Positions 16,615 through 25,309 of a DNA stretch of 64,000 nucleotides are shown here, piece after piece. A model generated the notes under the pieces. That model was not told the origin of the DNA. It saw nothing but the letters and a program-made list of their open reading frames with translations, and ran no database searches. Made by a program: the position numbers and the translations under genes. This DNA is from CAVVFX01 sp963747535. GTDB lineage: Bacteria > Acidobacteriota > Terriglobia > Bryobacterales > Bryobacteraceae. How positions within the stretch are numbered: the stretch's first letter is position 1; each line of letters begins with the position of its first letter. The DNA is taken from NCBI GenBank assembly GCA_963747535.1, contig CAVVFX010000018.1:62001-126000 (forward strand). Reading direction: 5' to 3'.

Positions 16615-17430
16615 ATGACCCGCCAGCCTTATCTCTACCAGCACTACACATGGCCCGAATTGGGCGAGATCGCGAAACGCCAGCCCGTGGTTGTGCTGCC
16701 GATCGGCTCCGTGGAGGACCACGGCCCGCACCTGCCGCTCGACACAGACAATTTCCTCATCTGGGAAATCTGCGAAGAGGCTGCGCGCCGCGCCGAAGGC
16801 GATATCCTGCTGATGCCCATCATTCCGTTCGGCTACGAAACCCATCACATGGACTTTCACGGCACTATCGACATCCAGATCGAGCACCTGTTGCATTTCA
16901 CCCTGGACGTGACCAAAAGCGTCGCCCATCACGGCTTCCGCCGCATCCTGATCGCCGACGGCCACGGCTCCAACATGCCGATTCTCGAGTTGGTCTCGCG
17001 CCGCACGATCCTCGAGACCGACGCTCTGTGCGCCGCCTTCCTGTGGCCGCAACTCGCCATGCAGGATATCCGCCGGCTACGCCAATCCGGACGCAGTGGC
17101 ATGTCGCACGCCTGTGAGCTGGAGACGTCGGTCTATCTCTATCTCGACGCCGCGCGCGTCCAGATGGACAAGGCGCGCAAGGAGACCAACCAGCCGCCGT
17201 CGGATTTCATCTGGAACGACCTGACCGACCCGGGCCCCATCCGCATGATGGATTACTGGACCCGCTTCTCGAAATCCGGCGTCAACGGTGACCCTACGCT
17301 CGCGACTGCGGAGAAGGGCAAGCTCATCTTCGAGGCCGTGGTCGGTAATTTCGTGAAGTTCGCGCGCGAATTCAAGGACCGCCCCATGGGCGAGCGGGTC
17401 GATTACCACCAGAAAAATTCCCCCGGGTAA
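16615..17430 (+). CDS. Creatininase-family amidohydrolase
   Basis: A 271-residue enzyme of the creatininase / FAPy-deformylase superfamily, which hydrolyses cyclic or formyl amides with a binuclear metal site. The diagnostic metal-binding run 'GSVEDHGPHLPLDTD' (Glu, His, Asp) is near residues 28-42, 'YETHHMDFHGT' follows, and 'IADGHGSNMP' supplies further ligands. Conserved 'HACELETSVYL' carries another Glu. The ATG at 16615 is preceded by 'aaagga' at good spacing; a longer open frame upstream only runs through the MFS gene. As third gene in the aminotransferase-MFS operon, it likely opens a ring or amide in an imported nitrogen compound. The specific substrate (creatinine, a formamide or other) cannot be read from the sequence. 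Confidence 0.87.
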   Translation: MTRQPYLYQHYTWPELGEIAKRQPVVVLPIGSVEDHGPHLPLDTDNFLIWEICEEAARRAEGDILLMPIIPFGYETHHMDFHGTIDIQIEHLLHFTLDVTKSVAHHGFRRILIADGHGSNMPILELVSRRTILETDALCAAFLWPQLAMQDIRRLRQSGRSGMSHACELETSVYLYLDAARVQMDKARKETNQPPSDFIWNDLTDPGPIRMMDYWTRFSKSGVNGDPTLATAEKGKLIFEAVVGNFVKFAREFKDRPMGERVDYHQKNSPG

Positions 17431-17473
17431 AATGCTTCCCTGTTTCTTTGTCAGCGAGGGCCGATCAGCCGCT

Positions 17474-18355
17474 TCAAGACCGCCTGTCCCTGGACAGCGC
17501 GCGCCGTCGGGACGAGGCGATGAGAGTAAGTGCGGCGATGCCAGCTGCGCCGATCAGAAACGAATCGAAGGATGAGGGCTCCGGCGTGCTCAGTGACACG
17601 CTGTCGACTAGAACGATCGGCGGCATCCCGGACGGTCCGCCACTCGCCAACATACTGAAGACGTTCGATGAACCGTCCCAGATGAAGCTCCAATCGGTCG
17701 TCATCCAGCCGCTGAAGCCCTCGCTCGGCAGGCTATATGTCGAAGTGGTGAATGTCTGATCGCCTAAAGTGAGGGTGAGCATTTCAGTGGTGGCCCCGGT
17801 GTTGAGAGACCATTGAGCCGCTGCCCAGTTCACCGACAGCGAATAGGTCTCTCCCTTGACCAGGCCACTGATGTTCTGAAGGATGGCCTGTGAGTGATAA
17901 TCGGCATCCATGACAAGGATATTTCCGCCCGCTGGATCGGTGCCGGTGTAGCCGTTGTTGGAGCCATCGTTCGGTCCCCAGATGTTGCGAAGCCCGCTGT
18001 CCCAGGCATCCCCGAAACCCTCTCCGCTCGTGTCAATCTCGGAGGGCGAAGCCACGAAGAGGAACGGAAAGCTGTCGCCGCCGGTTGTTTTGGTTTGCGC
18101 GGAGTTGTACGCGACATACCATGAGGTGGCCTGTGTGGTGTCGGTACCCGAGGTCAGAACCGTGCCATTCGATTGCACAACGTACTCACCGTAGCCATTG
18201 GTCAGGCTGGTGAACGTGGGGTCTTGGATCAAGTTACTGGCGCTCGCGGGGACTGAGGACACGACGCACAAAACCGCAGCCAGCGAGAGGAGCCTGATTT
18301 TCGGGGCATCGACCCGCGGCGAAGAAAAGGTAAAGAGAAACTGCTCACAAGGCAT
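17474..18355 (-). CDS. PEP-CTERM sorted secreted protein
   Basis: A 293-residue exported protein. The N-terminus has a signal peptide ('LLSLAAVLCVVSSVPASASN'). The C-terminus shows the three-part PEP-CTERM sorting signal: 'PEPSS' at about 258-262, a hydrophobic stretch 'FLIGAAGIAALTLIA' and a basic end 'SRRRALSRDRRS'. The middle is beta-rich ('NLIQDPTFTSLTNGYGEYV', 'AILQNISGLVKGETYSLSVN', 'GWMTTDWSFIWDGSSNVFSM') and resembles the DUF642-like or carbohydrate-binding modules often found in PEP-CTERM cargo. Such proteins are cleaved by exosortase and anchored or released at the cell surface, usually together with exopolysaccharide. No exosortase gene is in the window. The exact start is uncertain; 18355 gives a rather long n-region. 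Confidence 0.8.
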   Translation of the reverse strand: MPCEQFLFTFSSPRVDAPKIRLLSLAAVLCVVSSVPASASNLIQDPTFTSLTNGYGEYVVQSNGTVLTSGTDTTQATSWYVAYNSAQTKTTGGDSFPFLFVASPSEIDTSGEGFGDAWDSGLRNIWGPNDGSNNGYTGTDPAGGNILVMDADYHSQAILQNISGLVKGETYSLSVNWAAAQWSLNTGATTEMLTLTLGDQTFTTSTYSLPSEGFSGWMTTDWSFIWDGSSNVFSMLASGGPSGMPPIVLVDSVSLSTPEPSSFDSFLIGAAGIAALTLIASSRRRALSRDRRS

Positions 18356-18728
18356 AATTCTGGTATTTGAACATTAGCCAATCCGGCTTCGCCAGATCGC
18401 CTTTAGGATGTATTCGTTAGTCGGTTCGCGCAGAATTTGGCTGCGTCCACGAGCCTCGAAGAAAGAGAGTATTGGTGGAAAGATGAGTCTCTTCAGCCGG
18501 TTAGAAGTGACGACCAGGTGGATCAACAACCTCCCTGGCTTCGTTAAGGCACAGAGGAATGTGGTTGCAAGGAGGCTTTTCTCCGCCCATTTTTCGTACG
18601 GTACGTCCAAGGAGCACCATAACTAAAGGATGATTACACTCGTCAGTATTTTCTTGTTCCAACGCTCCGCGTGCGAAGCGACAACCGAGACGTGGTGATC
18701 CAATGATATAATTGCCTAACAGTTAACG
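18356..18728. other. Divergent intergenic region
   Basis: Upstream of both the PEP-CTERM gene (minus) and the PSD1 gene (plus). A good -10-like box lies at 18707-18712; otherwise only short open frames without features. Confidence 0.4.
18707..18712 (+). promoter_or_regulatory. Possible -10 box (TATAAT)
   Basis: A perfect TATAAT 17 bases before the TTG start of the PSD1 gene. No matching -35 element was found. If used, the leader would be only about 10 bases long. Confidence 0.3.
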
Positions 18729-21575
18729 TTGAAGGTTGCGAAAATCCATTCTCTAGGAACTCCTTTGCGAGCCCTCACTGCCGCACTCTTAGTGCTCGTT
18801 TTCGGTCTTGGCGTAGGCCACGCTCAGACATCTTCCCAAATCGAGCTTTTCGAAAATAACGCGCGCCCGCTCTTCGCCTCGCATTGCCAGGGTTGCCACA
18901 ACGCACGCTTAAAGAGCGGCGGTCTCGATCTCAGTTCCCCGGAGACTATCAAAGAGGCCGCCTCCATGGGAATCTTCGGCAAGCCGGCCGAACCGGAGAA
19001 GAGCGTGCTGCTAAGAGCCCTAAGCTATGAGAACCAGATCAAAATGCCGCCGCAGGGCAAGCTGCCTGCGGAAACGATCGCCGCTATTCGGCAGTGGTTG
19101 GCCGCCGGCGCTCCGACGCCGGCCGCCACTCCTTCCGCCGGAAACTCTCTTTCCGGAACTGGAGTCCGCCCAGTAGCACTGCGCGGAGTCATCACGGATG
19201 CCGACAAAAACTTCTGGGCGTTCAAGCCCCTCTCCACAGTTACGCCTCCCACGGTCAAACGGAAGGCATGGGCCGTTAACCCGATCGACCAGTTTATCCT
19301 CGCCAACCTTGAGAAGAATGATCTAAAACCAGCTCCGCAAGCCGGCAAAACCACGCTGCTACGCCGCGCTACCTTCGATCTGACCGGCCTTCCTCCCACC
19401 GAAAAAGAACTGGAGGAATTCCTCGCCGACAAGTCGCCGCAAGCCTTCGAGAAGGTAGTCGACCGCCTCCTCGCGTCGCCCCGCTACGGCGAGCACTGGG
19501 GACGCCATTGGCTCGACGTCATGCGTTACGCCGACTCTACCGGCAGTGATGAAGACCACCGCTACCCCCACGCGTGGCGTTATCGCGACTACGTCATACA
19601 GGCTTTCAACGACGACATGCCCTACAACCAATTCGTGCGCGAACAACTTGCCGGCGATATCCTGGCGGATGATCCGAACTCCGGTGTCGGATATCGCGGC
19701 ATCGTTGCCACGGGGTTTCTCGCGCTCGGCAAGAAGGCGCTCGCGCAAAAGGATCTGCCGCTCAAGCGCTACGACGTGGTCGACGATCAGATTGAAGTGA
19801 CGGCAAAGTCTTTCATGGGCCTCACCGTTAACTGCGCACGCTGTCACGATCACAAATTCGATCCCATTTCGACGAAGGATTACTATCAGTTGGCTGCCAT
19901 CTTCGCCTCGACGCTCAGTTATGCGAAGGGTGAGACTGGTAATCCCATCCAAACTCCGCTGGCCCCACCGGGCGAGTTCGAAGCCTTTAAGAATCAGTGG
20001 AGCGCTTACCGCGAGCTCGAAAAGAAGGTCACTTCCATCATCGATTTCGATCGCGACGCAAAGAAATATCGCGACATGGGAGAGAAACAGATCGCTGTGT
20101 CCATGCTGGCTGCGTATCGCGTCTACTCGAGAGGCGAAGGAGTTGCCGGCGTGGCTGCAGAGACGAAACTGAACGAGAAGCAACTCAGCCGCTGGATCGA
20201 TTATTTGAGGGACGAACAGCGTCCCGAACTCGCGAAGTGGCGCGCAGCCGGCGACACGGACCGCAAAGATATCGCGGCCTGGTACCAGGAAGAATTCCAC
20301 CGCAGCGCTTACCAGTATGACCAGGATATGAGTTGGTGGAAGCAGGCGCAGAACAGCTTTCCCAGTGCGGGCAAGGTCGCAGGACCGCACCCTAAGATGA
20401 GCGCGGAGAAAGATCCCTTCTTCGTCGCTGTCTGGCAGAATGACGGTCCTCTGCACCGAACCCCGGACGAACAGTTGACGACTCTTTCTCCCGAAAAAAT
20501 AAGCGACGTACAGAAGTTGCTCGCGCAGGCAGCCGGGATGGAAAAAACTCTGCCTACCAAGGAAGTTCCCATGGCTTGCGCCGTGAAAGAGGGCGAGACT
20601 GAGGATCAAAAGGTTTTCGTGCGCGGCGACTACCACAGCCTGGGCGATCCGGTGGAACGTACCGTTCCGGTAATTCTGCGGCTCAGCGCTCCCGCTCCCG
20701 AGGTGAAGACGAAGAGTGGACGGCTCGAACTCGCCAATTGGATCGTCGATCCGCGCAATCCGCTACCGTCGCGCGTAATGGTGAACCGAATCTGGCAAGG
20801 CCACTTCGGTGACGGCATTGTACGGACTCCCGATAACTTCGGCCGACTGGGCGACCGGCCCTCGAACCCCGAACTGCTCGATTACCTGGCGAAGACGTTT
20901 ATCGACAATGGCTGGTCCATTAAGAAAATGCACCGGATGATCATGCTCTCGAGAACCTACCAGATGAGCGCGGCTTTCGATGAGGCCACGAAATCGAAGG
21001 ATCCTGAGAACCGGCTGATTTCGCATTATCCGCGGCAGCGTCTCAGCATCGAGGAAATACGTGATGCGTATCTCGCGATGGGTGGCGACCTGGATCTGAC
21101 GATGGGAGGAACACTCGACCCGGGCGTCGGTACCGATGGTGAGACCAGTGCCAACCGCATCAGCATGAATCCGGAAAAGACGAATCGCCGCAGTGTCTAT
21201 CTGCCGCTGCGTCGTTCCAACCTGCCGACCCTATTCACACTATTCGATTTCGGCGATGCCACGACACCGGACGGTAAGCGAAGCTCCACTACCGTCGCGA
21301 CGCAGGCATTGTTTGTCATGAACAGCCCGCTCGTGATCCGCGAGGCCAAGTCGCTGACGGACGCCGTTTTAAAGCAGGAAACGCTTGACAAACGGCGCAT
21401 GGAAGAAATCTACCTGCGCGTATTGGACCGCCGGCCGGATGGAAGCGAGATCGACAGCGGGCTCACTTACGTGCAAAGTCTCCGCCACAAGTGGAGTCAA
21501 ATCGATGAAGAGAAGGCGTGGACCAGTCTTACCCACGCGCTGATGGCTTCAAACGAATTCATGTTCGTTTATTAA
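18729..21575 (+). CDS. PSD1 protein with planctomycete-type cytochrome c, DUF1549 and DUF1553 domains
   Basis: A 948-residue exported protein with the standard PSD1 layout: signal peptide ending 'GVGHAQ', a haem-binding cytochrome c domain with 'CQGCH' at 53-57, DUF1549 ('WAVNPIDQFILANLEKNDL', 'RYGEHWGRHWLDVMRYADS') and C-terminal DUF1553 ('LELANWIVDPRNPLPSRVMV', 'GDRPSNPELLDYLAKTFIDN', 'MHRMIMLSRTYQMS'). A second 'CARCHDHKF' at 369-375 may bind another haem. The family is abundant in Planctomycetes, Verrucomicrobia and Solibacter and is nearly always followed by a DUF1501 gene, as here (4-bp gap). The function is not firmly known; polysaccharide or sulfated-glycan degradation linked to electron transfer is proposed. 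The TTG start lacks a clear ribosome-binding site, but no better start precedes the signal peptide. Confidence 0.87.
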   Translation: MKVAKIHSLGTPLRALTAALLVLVFGLGVGHAQTSSQIELFENNARPLFASHCQGCHNARLKSGGLDLSSPETIKEAASMGIFGKPAEPEKSVLLRALSYENQIKMPPQGKLPAETIAAIRQWLAAGAPTPAATPSAGNSLSGTGVRPVALRGVITDADKNFWAFKPLSTVTPPTVKRKAWAVNPIDQFILANLEKNDLKPAPQAGKTTLLRRATFDLTGLPPTEKELEEFLADKSPQAFEKVVDRLLASPRYGEHWGRHWLDVMRYADSTGSDEDHRYPHAWRYRDYVIQAFNDDMPYNQFVREQLAGDILADDPNSGVGYRGIVATGFLALGKKALAQKDLPLKRYDVVDDQIEVTAKSFMGLTVNCARCHDHKFDPISTKDYYQLAAIFASTLSYAKGETGNPIQTPLAPPGEFEAFKNQWSAYRELEKKVTSIIDFDRDAKKYRDMGEKQIAVSMLAAYRVYSRGEGVAGVAAETKLNEKQLSRWIDYLRDEQRPELAKWRAAGDTDRKDIAAWYQEEFHRSAYQYDQDMSWWKQAQNSFPSAGKVAGPHPKMSAEKDPFFVAVWQNDGPLHRTPDEQLTTLSPEKISDVQKLLAQAAGMEKTLPTKEVPMACAVKEGETEDQKVFVRGDYHSLGDPVERTVPVILRLSAPAPEVKTKSGRLELANWIVDPRNPLPSRVMVNRIWQGHFGDGIVRTPDNFGRLGDRPSNPELLDYLAKTFIDNGWSIKKMHRMIMLSRTYQMSAAFDEATKSKDPENRLISHYPRQRLSIEEIRDAYLAMGGDLDLTMGGTLDPGVGTDGETSANRISMNPEKTNRRSVYLPLRRSNLPTLFTLFDFGDATTPDGKRSSTTVATQALFVMNSPLVIREAKSLTDAVLKQETLDKRRMEEIYLRVLDRRPDGSEIDSGLTYVQSLRHKWSQIDEEKAWTSLTHALMASNEFMFVY

Positions 21576-21591
21576 GAGGGTGCAGAAGAAG

Positions 21592-23034
21592 ATGGATATC
21601 CGATCGCTCATCATCAAAGCTCCGAAGAGCTCCGATCTTTCCCGCCGCGCCATGCTCCGCGCTGCCGGTTGCGGGTTCGGCTACCTGGGACTGCAGTCGC
21701 TCATGGCCGAACTGGCACAGGCGACCACCGCGGTTGATCCGCTGGCGCCTAAACAGCCGATGTTCCCGGCCCGGGCCAAGCGCGTAATCTTCTTGTTTAT
21801 GCACGGCGGACCTTCATCCATAGACATCTTCGACCCCAAACCATACCTCGACGCCAACGACGGCAAGCCGCTGCCCATCAAGCAACCACTCACGTTCGCA
21901 GCGGGCAAAACCGGCGGCTTGATGAAATCGCCATGGAAATTCAAGAACTGCGGCCAAAGCGGACTGCCCATCAGCGACCTGCTGCCGAACATCCGCGAGC
22001 GCGCCGATGATCTCTGCGTGATTCGCTCGATGGTCGGGGAAGGGGTTGACCACGGAGCCGCATTGCTCCAGACCTTCACCGGAACCTTCACTTTCACCCG
22101 CCCGAGCATGGGCTCCTGGGTGCTGTATGGGCTGGGTTCGGAGAACCGCAATCTGCCAGGCTACATCACCATCAAGCCGGCGCTTTCGCATGGCGGCTCG
22201 AAGAACTGGGCGTCCGGCTTCCTGCCGGGATCGGTACAGGGAACCGCTATCGGCAACGCCGGCATGCAGGTGAACGAAATCCAAAAAGAACCGATCGAGT
22301 ACCTGGTCAACCAGGGCTTGACTCGCGAACAGCAGCGTTATGAGCTGGACATGATCCAGGCAATCAACCGCAAACATCAGGATTTGTGGAAGCTCGACGA
22401 CGAGTTGGAGACGCGCATCCAGTCGTTCGAGATGGGTTTCCGGATGCAAGCCGAAGCGTCCAAAGTGTTCGATGTATCGGGCGAATCCGAGGCGACGAAA
22501 AAGCTGTACGGCCTCGACGAGCCTAAGACTGCCGATTTCGGTTGGCAGTGCCTTCTAGCACGCCGTCTCGCCGAAGCGGACGTCCGCTTCATCCAGTGCA
22601 CCCACAGCTACAAGTGGGACCAGCACTCCGACCTCTTCAACAAGCACAACGAGAACGCCGCCGAGGTGGATAAACCGATCGCCGGGCTGCTGACGGACTT
22701 GAAAGCGCGAGGCCTACTGAAAGACACGCTGGTGATCTGGTCCGGCGAGTTCGGCCGCACGCCGGTTTCGGAAGGCAATAATGGCCGGGATCACAACCCT
22801 TACGGCTACTCGCTCTTCATGGCGGGCGGCGGAGTTAAGCCCGGCTTTGCATACGGCGCGACGGACGACTTTGGATACCACGCAGCGGAAAACCGGATGC
22901 ACATCCACGACTTCCACGCCACTGTCCTGGCGCTGTTGGGCCTGGACCATCTGAAGCTGACGTATCGTTACTCCGGCCGCGACTTCCGCCTGACCGATAC
23001 GGCCGGTAACGTTCATGACGGCATCTTTGCGTGA
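21592..23034 (+). CDS. DUF1501 (sulfatase/phosphatase-fold) Tat-exported protein
   Basis: About 480 residues of the DUF1501 family, which has an alkaline-phosphatase-like fold. A twin-arginine motif 'SRRAMLRAAGCGFGYLGL' near the start indicates Tat export of a folded protein. Conserved runs are 'VIFLFMHGGPSSIDIFDPKP', 'LCVIRSMVGEGVDHGAA', 'PSMGSWVLYGLG', 'VIWSGEFGRTPVSE', 'GRDHNPYGYSLFMAGGGVK' and 'HIHDFHATVLALLGLDH'. The metal-type residues (Asp/His) in 'DIFDP', 'GRDHNP' and 'HDFHAT' are present. I chose ATG 21592, with 'gaagaag' close by and 'gaggg' 12 bases upstream; a GTG at 21580 would add four residues. It is coupled to the PSD1 gene and probably works with it in the periplasm on the same unknown substrate. 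Confidence 0.85.
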   Translation: MDIRSLIIKAPKSSDLSRRAMLRAAGCGFGYLGLQSLMAELAQATTAVDPLAPKQPMFPARAKRVIFLFMHGGPSSIDIFDPKPYLDANDGKPLPIKQPLTFAAGKTGGLMKSPWKFKNCGQSGLPISDLLPNIRERADDLCVIRSMVGEGVDHGAALLQTFTGTFTFTRPSMGSWVLYGLGSENRNLPGYITIKPALSHGGSKNWASGFLPGSVQGTAIGNAGMQVNEIQKEPIEYLVNQGLTREQQRYELDMIQAINRKHQDLWKLDDELETRIQSFEMGFRMQAEASKVFDVSGESEATKKLYGLDEPKTADFGWQCLLARRLAEADVRFIQCTHSYKWDQHSDLFNKHNENAAEVDKPIAGLLTDLKARGLLKDTLVIWSGEFGRTPVSEGNNGRDHNPYGYSLFMAGGGVKPGFAYGATDDFGYHAAENRMHIHDFHATVLALLGLDHLKLTYRYSGRDFRLTDTAGNVHDGIFA

Positions 23035-23061
23035 CGCGACGCAGGGGTTCCCCAGATATAT

Positions 23062-24339
23062 TCAGAGGGTCTCTGACGCTCGAACAGTATCGATGTCGGT
23101 ACCGACAGCTTCGCCCAATGAGCGGGTTTGATGCTTGGGAAGCGGCATCCTGAGAACCACGAGAGCGCCGGCCGCTGAGCAGAGAGCCAATGCCGCGCTA
23201 CCGAAAAACGCATAGTCCCACGTGCCTGTGCGCTCAAACAGGGTAGCCGCTAACCCACCTGCGAGGATGGAAGCAAGGCCCTTCGTACTGTAAAGGAAGC
23301 TGTAATTCGACGCCGCGTGGCGCGCCCCGAAGAGGTCTGCGAGCAACGATGGGAAGAGGACGTACGTTTCGCCCCACGTCAGGAAAACCAGGGCCATCGT
23401 CACGACGAACCACACGTTGCCCTGACGTCCGAGTGTTACCACGCCGGCCAGAAATATGGCCTGCAGAAAGAAGGCTACCGCCATGGCACGTTCCCGTCCC
23501 AGCGAGTCGGAAACCCAGCCCCACAAGAACCGGCTCGCGCCGTTGCAAAGCGGGTTCATGGATAGTGCGATAGCCAAAGCCCCTGCGCTCACTTTGAAAT
23601 TCCTAGCCACCGGAGCGACCTGCGCAGCCGCCATCAGCCCGCCGATGCCTGCCATCAACATCATGGTGTACAGCAGATAGAACTGTGGAGTGCGCAGCAT
23701 TTCGAGCGAATTGAACTGCTCACTATGACGCCGGACTTTCGGCTGCGCACCCGCCGGAGGGGCAGGTAAGAACCCCTTCGGGGGATACTTCAGGAACTGT
23801 CCCGCGCACAGAATCAGTGTTCCCAGCACCACACCTGTAAACATGAAGGTGGCGTGATACCCCCGCGAGCCGATCAGCCAGGAGCAGATCGGATTCAGGA
23901 GCGCCGCGCCCGAGCCATAACCCGCAGCGATCAGGCCTGAAGCGAAGCCTCGCTTGTCCGGGAACCACTTGAGACCGAGGGCTGTTGAGCAGCAATAGAC
24001 AAATCCATTGCCAAGACCCGCGGCGGCATACAGCGAGTAGAACGCCGGCAGACTGTGAACCTGTCCCAGTCCGCACCAGCCAACCCCGCACAAAATGCCG
24101 CCCAGGCTCATGAATGTGCGCGGCCCGAGCCGGTCGATCAGCCAACCCGAAAGCGGCATGGACCAAGTCATAACGGCGATGAAGACGGTGAAACCCCACT
24201 GCACGTCGGATAGTTTCCAGTGGTTGGCGGTCATCAGAGGCTGAACAAACAAGGTCCAGGCGTACTGCAGGTTGCCGATCATGATCATCGCGATCACGGC
24301 AGCGGTCAGTCTGATCCACCGGCTGATCTCAGGCTTCAT
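23062..24339 (-). CDS. MFS transporter, oxalate/formate antiporter (OFA) family-like
   Basis: A 425-residue, 12-segment major facilitator. It starts 'LTAAVIAMIMIGNLQYAWTL', typical for OFA carriers, with 'VQWGFTVFIAVMTWSMPLSG' and the loop motif 'WLIDRLGPR', then 'GLGNGFVYCCSTALGLKWFP' with 'DKRGFASGLIAAGYGSGA', a hallmark of the oxalate:formate antiporter group. It ends the operon AMP-ligase / reductase / carrier; its ATG overlaps the stop of the reductase gene (ATGA). Together with an oxalyl-CoA-synthetase-like enzyme, import of oxalate or another small dicarboxylate is a reasonable hypothesis, but many OFA members carry other monocarboxylates. Confidence 0.85.
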   Translation of the reverse strand: MKPEISRWIRLTAAVIAMIMIGNLQYAWTLFVQPLMTANHWKLSDVQWGFTVFIAVMTWSMPLSGWLIDRLGPRTFMSLGGILCGVGWCGLGQVHSLPAFYSLYAAAGLGNGFVYCCSTALGLKWFPDKRGFASGLIAAGYGSGAALLNPICSWLIGSRGYHATFMFTGVVLGTLILCAGQFLKYPPKGFLPAPPAGAQPKVRRHSEQFNSLEMLRTPQFYLLYTMMLMAGIGGLMAAAQVAPVARNFKVSAGALAIALSMNPLCNGASRFLWGWVSDSLGRERAMAVAFFLQAIFLAGVVTLGRQGNVWFVVTMALVFLTWGETYVLFPSLLADLFGARHAASNYSFLYSTKGLASILAGGLAATLFERTGTWDYAFFGSAALALCSAAGALVVLRMPLPKHQTRSLGEAVGTDIDTVRASETL

Positions 24340-25307
24340 CCATTCCTCCCCGCCCCCCCGACAGCGGCTTCAAGTAGCTTCGTGCAGGCATATATCGTAC
24401 GGGTTCGCGGCATGTCGACTCCGAACCGTGCCCCAAGTTCTACGACTGCCCCCACCATCGGCTCGATCTCCAGGGGGCGGCCTGCCTCGAGATCCTGAAG
24501 CATGGATGTCTTATGCTCCCCTACCTTAGCGGCGCCGGCGATTCTTTGCTCAATCGATACCGGAAGGTCCATTCCGAGTTTGTTCGCCACGGTCTCCACC
24601 TCGGTCATAATGCCCTGCACCACGGCGCACATGTCGGGGTCGCGGGTTATTCCCGCGAGCGTGGCGCGCGTCAGCGCGCTGATAGGATTAAAGGCTACAT
24701 TGCCGAGCAGCTTGACCCAGATTTCCTGTCGAATACGGGTGGTGACAGGACAGCGCAGGCCCGCCTTGATGAGCGCGTCCGCAATACTGCGGCATCGTTC
24801 GGACCGCGTGCCGTCAGGCTCGCCCAACGAAATGCGATTTCCTTCAGTATGGCGGATCACGCCGGGTTCTACGATTTCAGTTCCCAGATAAACGATCGAG
24901 CCCACCACGCGGCCGGGATCGATCGAGGAAGCGATGATTCCGCCCGGGTCGACAGACTCAAGATGACAGAACCACCAGGGAACCCCGTTCTGCATGCTCA
25001 CTACCGTAGTCTCGTTCCCGATGAGCGGTTTCAGTTGGGGTGCCAGTTGAGCCAGGCCATGCGCTTTAACGCCGAGAAAGATCGCGTCGAAGGGTCCCGT
25101 CCCGGCGAGGTTGCCGACGATTGCCGGGTGTACTGCAAAGTCACGATCAGCGTGGTTCTCATCCGAGTGAACGACGCGCAATCCATGGTCTTCGATGGCC
25201 CTCAAATGGGCGCCGCGCGCAAAGAGTGTAACGTCCTCGCCCGCGCGTGTCAGGCAAGCGCCAACGTAACCGCCGATAGCTCCCGCGCCAGCGATAAGGA
25301 ACCGCAA
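24336..25307 (-). CDS. 2-dehydropantoate 2-reductase (ApbA/PanE)-family enzyme
   Basis: About 323 residues. The N-terminal Rossmann motif 'FLIAGAGAIGGYVGACL' binds NADP(H); 'DAIFLGVKAHGL', 'TTVVSMQNGVPW' and the catalytic Lys in 'IWVKLLGNVAFNPISALT' follow the ketopantoate-reductase pattern. The C-terminal domain has 'HKTSMLQDLEAGRPLEIEPM', also typical. I place the start at the TTG at 25307, directly after the ligase stop codon (25310-25312). The open frame extends further upstream but has no family similarity there. In a catabolic operon between an acyl-CoA ligase and a carrier, it more likely reduces another 2-oxo acid than makes pantoate. It overlaps the MFS gene by four bases. Confidence 0.82.
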   Translation of the reverse strand: MRFLIAGAGAIGGYVGACLTRAGEDVTLFARGAHLRAIEDHGLRVVHSDENHADRDFAVHPAIVGNLAGTGPFDAIFLGVKAHGLAQLAPQLKPLIGNETTVVSMQNGVPWWFCHLESVDPGGIIASSIDPGRVVGSIVYLGTEIVEPGVIRHTEGNRISLGEPDGTRSERCRSIADALIKAGLRCPVTTRIRQEIWVKLLGNVAFNPISALTRATLAGITRDPDMCAVVQGIMTEVETVANKLGMDLPVSIEQRIAGAAKVGEHKTSMLQDLEAGRPLEIEPMVGAVVELGARFGVDMPRTRTIYACTKLLEAAVGGAGRNG

Positions 25308-25309
25308 GG

